Source of the DNA: RGIG2945 sp045540355
Lineage (GTDB): Bacteria > Bacillota > Clostridia > Oscillospirales > Acutalibacteraceae
Direction: 5' to 3'
Length of the DNA: 64,000 bases
NCBI GenBank assembly: GCA_045540355.1
Contig: JAZQHB010000031.1
Coordinates: 1-64,000 of the forward strand
The number at the start of each line of letters is the position of its first letter. The first letter of the stretch is position 1. Of this stretch, positions 25,775 through 32,488 are shown piece by piece. Made by a program: the position numbers and the translations under genes. The notes beneath the pieces are model-generated. The model was given only the letters and a program-made list of their open reading frames with translations. It was not told the origin of the DNA and did not search any database.

Positions 25775-26263
25775 TCATTTGCTTTCCGTTTTGTGGGTTA
25801 TTTCATATTTAAAAGTATCAACCTCACCGTTTTCGTCATATTCTTTTATGGTCAGTTCAGCGATGTCTTCCGTTGAATTGTTCAATCTATACACAATTTT
25901 GGCACCCGCTTCGGAGTTGGCAACATCGGGTAAATAAATCGTATCCTCAACACGCTTTTCTCCGTTTTCATCTATTGTTTCAGTCCGCTCAACTTCAACC
26001 GGAATTTCCTCGCCGTTAAACAAAATAACAACTTTATCGCTTACCGCTTTGCTTATTTCGCCGATTTTTTCACCCAGCTCACCGTCGGTTGCAGCATTGG
26101 CTGTAATCATTGCTATCGCAACAAGCATCAAAACAGCTAAAACCGTGACAAGTGCCCTTAAAGAATACTTCCTTTTTGTTGTCATATTCAAAATCCTTTC
26201 TTTGATTTCGTCAGACGGCTCAACACCTGAAAAAGTTTTGATATATTTTTCTTTATTCGTCAT
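25775..26263 (-). CDS. Membrane anti-sigma factor-like protein
   Basis: 162 aa. A short cytoplasmic N-terminal part (MTNKEKYIKTFSGVEPSDEIKERILNM), one TM helix (about 35-57), and an extracytoplasmic domain (about 60-162). Position directly after an ECF sigma gene, with an overlap of 11 bases, and this topology argue for an anti-sigma factor that holds the sigma factor until an envelope signal. The cytoplasmic part lacks a recognisable zinc HxxxCxxC motif. ATG 26263 is preferred to an upstream TTG since GGAG is well spaced to it. Confidence 0.7.
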   Translation of the reverse strand: MTNKEKYIKTFSGVEPSDEIKERILNMTTKRKYSLRALVTVLAVLMLVAIAMITANAATDGELGEKIGEISKAVSDKVVILFNGEEIPVEVERTETIDENGEKRVEDTIYLPDVANSEAGAKIVYRLNNSTEDIAELTIKEYDENGEVDTFKYEITHKTESK

Positions 26264-26735
26264 TCCAATCATCTCCAAGCTTAAATTTCAACTGCTCCCT
26301 TGCTCGATGCAGTCTTGTTTTAACCGCAGATTGCTTAATTTTCAATACATCTGCAATTTCCTTGATTGGCATATCCTCATAATAATACAGATGGATTACC
26401 GTCCGCAGTTTTTTTGGCAGTGACATAACAGCATTAAATAAGTCCTCGCTTTTTTCACAATCAAAAGAGTATGTTTCAACGCAATCCTCAAAATTTGCTT
26501 TTCTTTTTCTGAATGCACTTTTGAGAAGATTTTTACTTTCATTTACCGTAACATAAGTAAGCCATTTATCAATATGTTCGTCGTTTTCGAATACCGCTTT
26601 ATTTCTGAAAAGCTTTAAGAAAACATTTTGCAGAATATCCTCGGCATCATGCCGACTTCCCGTAAATGAAAGTGCAATTAAATAAAGTCTTTTGTTATTT
26701 CTTGCAAATGCACTTTCGAAGACATTTTCATCCAT
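26253..26735 (-). CDS. ECF-family RNA polymerase sigma factor
   Basis: 160 aa. Region 2 (LYLIALSFTGSRHDAEDILQNVFLKLFRN) and region 4 (LPKKLRTVIHLYYYEDMPIKEIADVLKIKQSAVKTRLHRAR) are both intact; the linker is short as in ECF sigmas. It would direct an extracytoplasmic stress regulon and is paired with the membrane protein encoded next. An ECF-like -35 element, TGTAACCTTTT on the minus strand at 26789-26799, lies upstream and may serve autoregulation, though the -10 is unclear. Confidence 0.88.
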   Translation of the reverse strand: MDENVFESAFARNNKRLYLIALSFTGSRHDAEDILQNVFLKLFRNKAVFENDEHIDKWLTYVTVNESKNLLKSAFRKRKANFEDCVETYSFDCEKSEDLFNAVMSLPKKLRTVIHLYYYEDMPIKEIADVLKIKQSAVKTRLHRAREQLKFKLGDDWNDE

Positions 26736-26860
26736 TAAATCACCACCGATTGAAAGGTCCTTTCACTATTATAACAATTCAGCAAACGAAAAGGTTACAT
26801 AGATTTGAAAATAATTTGCATATAACAACAAAGTAGGGACGATTAAAAATTTCATCTATC

Positions 26861-26908
26861 ATTTCATCTATCATTGCACTTGATAAATGATAGATGAAAT
26901 GGTATAAT
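26861..26908 (+). promoter_or_regulatory. Promoter embedded in a 15-bp inverted repeat
   Basis: TTGATA (26880-26885), 17-base spacer, TATAAT (26903-26908). The spacer holds the right arm (26886-26900) of a perfect 15-bp inverted repeat whose left arm is 26861-26875; the motif TTCATCTATCATT also repeats directly at 26851. A regulator binding here would compete with RNA polymerase. Confidence 0.6.
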
Positions 26909-26937
26909 CGGATTGAATAAATTGAAGGAGAAGTATC

Positions 26938-28296
26938 ATGAAAAAGTCAATTAAAATTTTAAGTCTTATTTTGTCCGTATTTTTAGTGATGCAGGTTGGA
27001 GTTTTTGGTGCTTCTGCAAATGCTGACTACACAATAATTTCACCTTATGCAGATGTTGTGTGGAGTGGCGACAACGCCTGGGGTGCGTACAAGGGCACAC
27101 TTCATTCCCACACCACATACAGCGATGCAGATGTCGACCTTGCGACTATGGTAAAAGGTTATTATGAACAGGGCTTTGATTTTCTTGCCAATTCCGACCA
27201 CGGTATTACGGGTCTTGAATGGAACAAAGCTCCCGAAAAGGTCGGTCTTTATTTCTATCAACCGATTATCGGTAACAAGTTTGCACATCTGACCGATGAA
27301 GAATACAAAGCAATCCTCGACGGCTCATATCAGAACAGAGGCAAGGGTATGACCTGTGTTACGGGTGCAAACGAGCTTGGTTGCTTCACCCTCACAAAGA
27401 GCCATGTCAACGGTTATTTTCTGCCGTCAGATGTCGGTTTTATGTGGGACGGCGGTGAGAATTCCTACGAAGAAGCAGTAAAATTCATCGAGGAAAACGG
27501 CGGTCTTTCTCACATCAACCACCCGGGCGATTGGCTCCAAAGCAATCAAAATCCCGATGCTGTCAACGACCCGAAAAACATAAAATACTTCGGTGATATT
27601 CTTTTAAAATACAACACCTGCCTCGGTACGGAAGTGTTGAACGAACGCAACGGCACAACAGGCTATGACAGAGTACTCTGGGATAATCTGCTGATGTACT
27701 GTCTGCCCTACGGCAAAAATGTCCTCGGCTACAGTAATACCGATGCACACCACCTCGGCACAATCGACACATCATATATGGTATTCATGATGGAGGAAAA
27801 CAATGTGGACAATGTCAAAAAGACAATGCAGAACGGTGCATTCTTCTCTGTTACAAGGATTCTCCGAGGCAACAATTTCGAAATCGGTCCTGAAAACGAA
27901 ATCAATGTTGCAAACACCGATTTGCCCTATCCGATGTTTTCAAATGTAAAAGTTGACGGTCACACAATCAGCGTGAATTACTCCGATGCAAAGCAGATTC
28001 AATGGATTGCAAACGGTAAGGTTATTGCAAAGCAGAGTGTTAACGGTGACGGTACTTATACTTTAAACCTCGACACAGTTGAAAATGCAGAAGATTTACT
28101 TTATGTCCGTGCGGAAATCCTCGGCGAAGGCGGTATCTGCCTGACACAGCCTTTTGTAATTGATGACGGAGATGCACCCGAAACATTTGAAGAAAAAAAT
28201 GACCTTGAAACAATCCTCAATAAAATCATCTTCGACTTCAAAAGCACAAGAATCTATGTAATATTCCAAGAGCTTGTAAGACTTATTACAGACTAA
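26938..28296 (+). CDS. Secreted PHP-domain phosphoesterase
   Basis: 452 aa. Signal peptide (to about 29, ASANADY), then a PHP domain: HSHTTYSDAD (HxH and Asp), NSDHG, the Glu in TGANELG, HINHPGD and NTDAHH provide the metal ligands. A beta-rich C-terminal domain (about 320-425) follows and the protein ends in a hydrophobic helix (IIFDFKSTRIYVIFQELV). Such exported PHP proteins may cleave phosphoesters or polysaccharide phosphates; substrate unknown. Own promoter and terminator. Confidence 0.8.
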   Translation: MKKSIKILSLILSVFLVMQVGVFGASANADYTIISPYADVVWSGDNAWGAYKGTLHSHTTYSDADVDLATMVKGYYEQGFDFLANSDHGITGLEWNKAPEKVGLYFYQPIIGNKFAHLTDEEYKAILDGSYQNRGKGMTCVTGANELGCFTLTKSHVNGYFLPSDVGFMWDGGENSYEEAVKFIEENGGLSHINHPGDWLQSNQNPDAVNDPKNIKYFGDILLKYNTCLGTEVLNERNGTTGYDRVLWDNLLMYCLPYGKNVLGYSNTDAHHLGTIDTSYMVFMMEENNVDNVKKTMQNGAFFSVTRILRGNNFEIGPENEINVANTDLPYPMFSNVKVDGHTISVNYSDAKQIQWIANGKVIAKQSVNGDGTYTLNLDTVENAEDLLYVRAEILGEGGICLTQPFVIDDGDAPETFEEKNDLETILNKIIFDFKSTRIYVIFQELVRLITD

Positions 28297-28301
28297 AAAT
28301 C

Positions 28302-28333
28302 ACCTCAGACAGAAAACTGTCTGAGGTTTTTCA
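28302..28333 (+). terminator. Terminator after the secreted PHP gene
   Basis: 11-bp stem ACCTCAGACAG/CTGTCTGAGGT with AAAA loop and T run. Confidence 0.88.
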
Positions 28334-28400
28334 TGCGGTAAAAATGTCACATGACTTTCGTTATAATATTTTCATAAAGAAAACACTCGGAGGAATATTT

Positions 28401-29405
28401 ATGATTAAATACGAAAACGCTTGTGAGAAACTTCACTCTCTTGCATACAAAAAAGCCTTTGAAATTTACGGCGAAGCTCTGCCCGACAATGTTTCTGAAA
28501 GATTGAACAAAGAACTGACATTTATAAAAAATAACAACAATTCAGACTACTATCTTCTTGCATACAAAACAGTTACGGAAGCAAAAAACAACGGTCATCA
28601 GATAACTTCAAGAGGTAGTATTGGTTCTTCTTTTGTTGCCTTTCTTCTTGGAATAACCGATATAAATCCGCTTGATTATAATATTCCCTGCGAAATATTT
28701 ATGGGGCATAACGGTGACAAACTGCCCGATATCATTCTACATTCAAACAAGACATTTCATACTGATAAACCCGTTATTGAAGTAATCCCAAATCCCTTGC
28801 TTGAGATGTTTGAATTTCTCGAGAATTCTACCAACAAAAAAATTGGCGAGGCAGATATAAGCGACACAAAAATTTTCGATTTGTTCAGAAATACAGATAC
28901 TCTCGGTCTTTATGAATTTGATTCCGATTTTATGAGAGATATGCTCAGGATAACCAAACCCGAAAGCTTTGCAGACCTTGTGAAAATCAACGGTCTTGCA
29001 CACGCAACGATAAGAGGTATTGATACTCCCGAAAAATTATCTGAAAAATATTACTCAGAGGATTTTCCTGTTTTTCGTGACGATGTTTTTCAGAAGCTCA
29101 AGGATTACGGTCTGACTTCGGAAAGTGCCTACACAATTACACAAGCCGTATCTGTGGGAACTTTTTCAGGCAGACCCGAGCTTCTGAAAACTTTGCAGGA
29201 AAATCATGTTCCCGAGCAATACACAGAACAGTTGAAAAATATCCTTCACCTGTTCCCGAAATCACACTCCGTTGCAGTAGTTAAAGATGCGTTGAGATGT
29301 GCTTGGTTCAAAACATATTATACCACAGAATTTTATGCAGGATATTCAGCCTCTTATGCAGACAGAGTAGATTTCAACACACTCGTCAAAGAATGGTTCA
29401 AATAA
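28401..29405 (+). CDS. Truncated PolC-like protein lacking the catalytic pair
   Basis: 334 aa, cytoplasmic. Matches several segments of the Gram-positive replicative polymerase PolC in order: ITSRGSIGSSFVAFLLGITDINPL (PolC: GSRGSVGSSFVA..GITEVNPL), IFMGHNGDKLPDI (PolC: FLGFKGDKVPDIDLNF), LYEFDSDFMRDMLRITKPESFADLVKINGLAHAT, and FPKSHSVAV...AWFKTYYTTEFYAGY. PolC is about 1400 aa; the exonuclease, PHP and OB parts are absent. The catalytic DID is DII, so the second metal-binding Asp is lost, and the region after it is replaced by a short linker. It should not polymerise DNA; a DNA-binding or regulatory role is possible. CGGAGG precedes ATG 28401. Confidence 0.75.
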   Translation: MIKYENACEKLHSLAYKKAFEIYGEALPDNVSERLNKELTFIKNNNNSDYYLLAYKTVTEAKNNGHQITSRGSIGSSFVAFLLGITDINPLDYNIPCEIFMGHNGDKLPDIILHSNKTFHTDKPVIEVIPNPLLEMFEFLENSTNKKIGEADISDTKIFDLFRNTDTLGLYEFDSDFMRDMLRITKPESFADLVKINGLAHATIRGIDTPEKLSEKYYSEDFPVFRDDVFQKLKDYGLTSESAYTITQAVSVGTFSGRPELLKTLQENHVPEQYTEQLKNILHLFPKSHSVAVVKDALRCAWFKTYYTTEFYAGYSASYADRVDFNTLVKEWFK

Positions 29406-29413
29406 TATTGAAA

Positions 29414-29445
29414 AAACCGTCCGCACTTTTCAGTACGGACGGTTT
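29414..29445. terminator. Bidirectional terminator
   Basis: 10-bp stem AAACCGTCCG/CGGACGGTTT between convergent genes, with A run left and T run right. Confidence 0.82.
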
Positions 29446-29448
29446 ATT

Positions 29449-30084
29449 TTATTTCTCGCTTTTTCTATTCATTTTTTCTTTATCCCAAATGAAAAACTCA
29501 TCTTCAAAAGGATTTTTTGTCCTTCCTTTTATGTTTTTCTGAATTTCATAATATTCTTTTTTCTTAAGATTGCTCCAATAAGCAGTAATTTTTTTTGAGG
29601 GATATTCCCTGTTATACCAATCAATAATGTATGAATCTATTGCCATGTGACAGTTAGCGAATACATTTCTATGTTCAGCAGCATCATCGAAACATCTTAA
29701 ATACTTAAAAGTCATATTTATAATCTTTTGTGCTTTTCCAAATTCAATGTCTTTTTTATTAACAAGTGCATTTTTATTAAATCTTTCTATAAATTCGTCA
29801 CAAATTTTTTCGTGCCATTCCTGAAAATTTTCTGAAGGACTATTTATGAAAATTTCGAACTCTTTATTAAGCCAAGAAAAAATTTCTTCCTTTTTTTCTT
29901 GGCAAATTTTATGTTCTTTACATTCCGGCAAATTTTTAATTGTTCGAGGCATCATATCCGCATAAGCCTTGCGAATAGCATATTCTCTATGTTTCTCATC
30001 TTTAATTGAAAGATTTTCATCTCTGTATTTTTTCTTGAATTGTTCACTACGAAACTTCTTAATCTTTTCTTCTAAAATTGTCAT
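29449..30084 (-). CDS. Hypothetical protein, third gene of SLOG-WYL operon
   Basis: 211 aa, Lys/Glu-rich and predicted helical; no signal or TM. Features: conserved-looking FGKAQKIINMTFKYLRCF (about 116-133) and HMAIDSYIIDWY (about 147-158), a His and Asp on successive helices. I do not recognise the family. It follows the WYL regulator by 18 bases and is AT-rich compared with neighbours, suggesting an accessory or defence-type origin. ATG 30084 is chosen because GAGGTGG precedes it; a GTG nine bases upstream is less well placed. Confidence 0.6.
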   Translation of the reverse strand: MTILEEKIKKFRSEQFKKKYRDENLSIKDEKHREYAIRKAYADMMPRTIKNLPECKEHKICQEKKEEIFSWLNKEFEIFINSPSENFQEWHEKICDEFIERFNKNALVNKKDIEFGKAQKIINMTFKYLRCFDDAAEHRNVFANCHMAIDSYIIDWYNREYPSKKITAYWSNLKKKEYYEIQKNIKGRTKNPFEDEFFIWDKEKMNRKSEK

Positions 30085-30102
30085 CTTCTCCACCTCATAA
30101 AT

Positions 30103-31152
30103 TTAATATTTCTCAACGGCCTTTTGGAGGTCGGTTTTTATTTCCTCCGCAAGGTCTTTGGGTTCAAGTACAATAACATCGGGAGCAAAGCTTTTTGCAA
30201 ATTGCTTCATTGCCGCTTTGTTTGTATAGGTTGTTACAGTTACTCCGCTTTCATCTTCGTCAGAGAAAGTCACATTCTTACCGAAAACATCTATGATGTC
30301 GCTTATCATAGGCTTATTTATACGGAACTTTACTCTTGTTCCTTCATCGGCAAACATATAAATTCGTTCGTTTATATATTTGTCGAGGTCAAGTCTTTGT
30401 CCGTTTGCACCCTCTAATTTTTCAAACGGTTTTACGGCTTCATCAAGGATTTTTACATTCATAATCCTGTCAATGCGGTAGTTTGAGATATCATTATATT
30501 TATCAAAATTGCAAATAAGATAATACTTGCCCTCTTTTGATGCCATCTGATACGGACTTACCACATATTCCGAACTTCCGTCAGTTCGGGTTTTTATATG
30601 TAACTTCTTGTCCGTTTTATATTCGGTATAATTAAAGCTGACTTTTTTCTTTTTGTCGATAGCTTCGGACAAAATTTCAATGTTAAGAAAAAGCTGCCTG
30701 TTATCGGTTCTGTCATCTGTCATTCCTGAGGTGTAGCTGACATGAGAATTAAAATGAATGCTCGATAAGCTTTTGAGCTTTTCAACCAGCTCCTTGCACT
30801 CAAAGTAAGGAATGCTTTTTGAAAACATCAGGCTGTCAATAAGCAGACGGATTTCGCTGTCGGAAATATCTCTTTCAAGGTAAAAATCAGACCAGACATA
30901 AGTTTCTTCTGTTTCGCCTGTATGTGAATTGGGAATCAATCTGACCGATTCTTCGTATTCGATATCATATCCGCAATCCATGAGGTCAAGTATATTACGG
31001 CGGACAGTCTTTCTGTCAATTTCCATACCGTATTCTTTTTGCATAATCCCGATGATGTCCTTCTGGCTTAATCTGTGGTCTGCATCGGAATGTCTGCGAA
31101 GGATATCGAGTATGTTCAATATTATCATTTTTTTCGGTTTTTGTAATGTCAT
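30103..31152 (-). CDS. WYL-domain transcriptional regulator
   Basis: 349 aa. N-terminal winged HTH (ILDILRRHSDADHRLSQKDIIGIM; DRKTVRRNILDLMDCGYDIEY), and a WYL domain (YVVSPYQMASKEGKYYLICNFD, then SNYRIDRIMNVKIL) with the Sm-like ligand pocket, plus a WCX-type C-terminal extension. WYL regulators bind nucleic-acid or nucleotide ligands and often control defence genes. Lies between a SLOG gene (62-base gap) and an unknown gene (18-base gap). GAGGTG site before ATG. Confidence 0.85.
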   Translation of the reverse strand: MTLQKPKKMIILNILDILRRHSDADHRLSQKDIIGIMQKEYGMEIDRKTVRRNILDLMDCGYDIEYEESVRLIPNSHTGETEETYVWSDFYLERDISDSEIRLLIDSLMFSKSIPYFECKELVEKLKSLSSIHFNSHVSYTSGMTDDRTDNRQLFLNIEILSEAIDKKKKVSFNYTEYKTDKKLHIKTRTDGSSEYVVSPYQMASKEGKYYLICNFDKYNDISNYRIDRIMNVKILDEAVKPFEKLEGANGQRLDLDKYINERIYMFADEGTRVKFRINKPMISDIIDVFGKNVTFSDEDESGVTVTTYTNKAAMKQFAKSFAPDVIVLEPKDLAEEIKTDLQKAVEKY

Positions 31153-31213
31153 AACAACTCACCTCATAATGTCGATGATTTATTATAACACATATTTATC
31201 TCTTTTGACAATC

Positions 31214-31561
31214 TTACTCAACAGTGGTTTCTTTAAGGTTTATTACCGTTATTTTTTTGTTGAGTTTTTCAAAACATTTTACTGTGTATTGTGTTCCTCT
31301 TGATTGTCCGTCCCAGAATACAAGCACTTCATCTGCATATTCTGCTATCTGCTCATTTCTTTTCAACGGAGCAGCTCTGCCGTATTTTGAATACTCGGGT
31401 AAAAATTCTGTCAGTTTTATATTATTTTTTATCGCATATTCTCTTGCACAGGTATCAATACCTCTTGCTCCGCCTGAAACGATTTCATCTGTGTTTTCAG
31501 GTATATAGTTTTCTATGTTTTTTACCGTTAAAGATCTTGAGCCTATAATAGCAAGTTTCAT
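31214..31561 (-). CDS. SLOG-domain (DprA-like) small protein
   Basis: 115 aa, a Rossmann-like SLOG domain: MKLAIIGSRSL (nucleotide-binding start), VSGGARGIDTCAREYA (the GGA.GID motif shared with DprA and YspA), AAPLKRNEQIAEYADEVLVFWDG, and GTQYTVKC. Such proteins bind DNA, nucleotides or small signalling nucleotides, and some belong to defence systems. First gene of the SLOG-WYL-unknown operon; AGGAGG before the ATG. Confidence 0.82.
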   Translation of the reverse strand: MKLAIIGSRSLTVKNIENYIPENTDEIVSGGARGIDTCAREYAIKNNIKLTEFLPEYSKYGRAAPLKRNEQIAEYADEVLVFWDGQSRGTQYTVKCFEKLNKKITVINLKETTVE

Positions 31562-31670
31562 AATCCGCCTCCTGATTTGTCGTTAATTTCATTATAAAAT
31601 ACATGATGTACCAAAAACGGAGCATCAACCGTCAAGGTTGAAACAAAGAGCTGTGTGTCTCCCATAAATT

Positions 31671-31829
31671 AAAAAATGCGTGACCGAAGCCACGCACGAA
31701 AAATACAAAGCTTCATTTGTTGCGACACAAAGCTCGTCCTACCATCAGAAGTATGCGAAAAAAGCTTGTATTTTTACCAAAATAAAAATACACACTTACC
31801 AATGATAGAAATATTAACTTTGCGTCGCA
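31671..31829 (-). ncRNA. Structured small RNA, copy 1
   Basis: About 158-nt unit read on the minus strand. Promoter TTGTAA-17-TATAAT (31858-31863, 31835-31840) places the start at about 31829, at the first base of a 12-bp closing stem (31818-31829 with 31721-31732, one G.U). Inside are a second stem (31799-31808 with 31739-31748) and a 10-bp hairpin (31783-31792 with 31767-31776, loop UUUUGG). AAGCTT at 31762-31767 can pair with AAGCTT at 31708-31713 as a pseudoknot. It ends in a terminator with an 8-bp stem, UUCG loop and U run (31671-31696). No ORF. Confidence 0.75.
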
Positions 31830-31857
31830 AATTCATTATATCAAATAATATAAAATT

Positions 31858-32100
31858 TTACAAGCCTTTTCTGAATTCTGAATCACAAGACACAGAACCG
31901 TCCCCTGTCTGGTTTTTTAAATCGCACACAAGAGAACACCGTCACCTTTTGCACTCCGATTGAGTTTAAAACAGAAGCAGCTAAGGACCTATGATTTTAC
32001 CCTTAGCTGTTTCTGTTAATGTCGCAGTTATTGAGGAAAACACTTATAAGAAAATATTTTTAACATATCAATCCCCTTAGGGGAATAAGGTGTTCCTTGT
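31858..32100. repeat. Spacer between the two small-RNA copies
   Basis: Holds a variable-arm palindrome (31888-31910, core GGGACGGTTCT inverted), a decayed second copy (about 31925-31945), and a 17-bp stem-loop AACAGAAGCAGCTAAGG/CCTTAGCTGTTTCTGTT (31970-31986, 32001-32017). A further imperfect stem pairs 32033-32045 with 32083-32095 around TCCCC/GGGGA. No ORF; possibly the remains of another RNA element. Confidence 0.5.
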
Positions 32101-32111
32101 TAGATACAAAT

Positions 32112-32264
32112 AAAAAATGCGTGACCGAAGCCACGCACGAAAAATACAAGGCTTCATTTGTTGCGACACAAATTTACGAACTCACATAAAGCTGTAGAAA
32201 AGCCTGTATTTTTACCAAAATAAAAATACACCCTTATATGAGTTATTATTAAATTTGTGTCGCA
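32112..32264 (-). ncRNA. Structured small RNA, copy 2
   Basis: About 152-nt unit on the minus strand, same design as copy 1. Promoter TTGTAA-17-TATAAT (32293-32298, 32270-32275). Perfect 15-bp closing stem (32250-32264 with 32162-32176), 11-bp second stem (32234-32244 with 32179-32189) whose sequence differs from copy 1 but keeps pairing, identical terminal hairpin (32205-32214 with 32221-32230). The pseudoknot pair is AGGCTT/AAGCCT here and AAGCTT/AAGCTT in copy 1. Same UUCG terminator at 32112-32137. A variable-arm palindrome (32323-32345) lies just upstream in both copies. Confidence 0.75.
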
Positions 32265-32379
32265 GGTTTATTATATCAAATAACATAAAATTTTACAAGC
32301 CTTTTCTGAATTCTAAATCACAAGACACAGAACCGTCCCCTGTCTGTGCCCCGTTTTGCGTGTTAAATAAAGCTACTAT

Positions 32380-32440
32380 AATTGGGTGAGGGCAACGCCC
32401 TCCCGACGTTTTGCACTTTGCGTTTTGCACTTTGCACTAA
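32380..32440. repeat. Mosaic intergenic repeat, copy E
   Basis: TATAATTGGGTGAGGGCAACGCCCTC hairpin region followed by TTTTGCACTTTGCG units, next to the fucI terminator. Confidence 0.65.
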
Positions 32441-32478
32441 AAAAGACACCTTGTGCGGTGAAGCACAAAGTGTCTTTT
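32441..32478 (-). terminator. Terminator of the fucose operon
   Basis: Stem AAAAGACACCTTGTGC/GCACAAAGTGTCTTTT with one bulge; T run on the minus strand. Confidence 0.82.
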
Positions 32479-32488
32479 GTTGTATCTT

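Noticed and set aside
31676..31963. Plus-strand frame across the first small-RNA copy
   Set aside because: It reads through the terminator and promoter of the RNA, has no ribosome site, and is not kept in the second copy.
31671..32264. 6S RNA or a retron-type non-coding RNA as identity of the twin RNAs
   Set aside because: A long closing stem fits both loosely, but there is no 6S-like central bubble layout, and no reverse transcriptase lies nearby; a possible pseudoknot outside the closing stem also argues against both.
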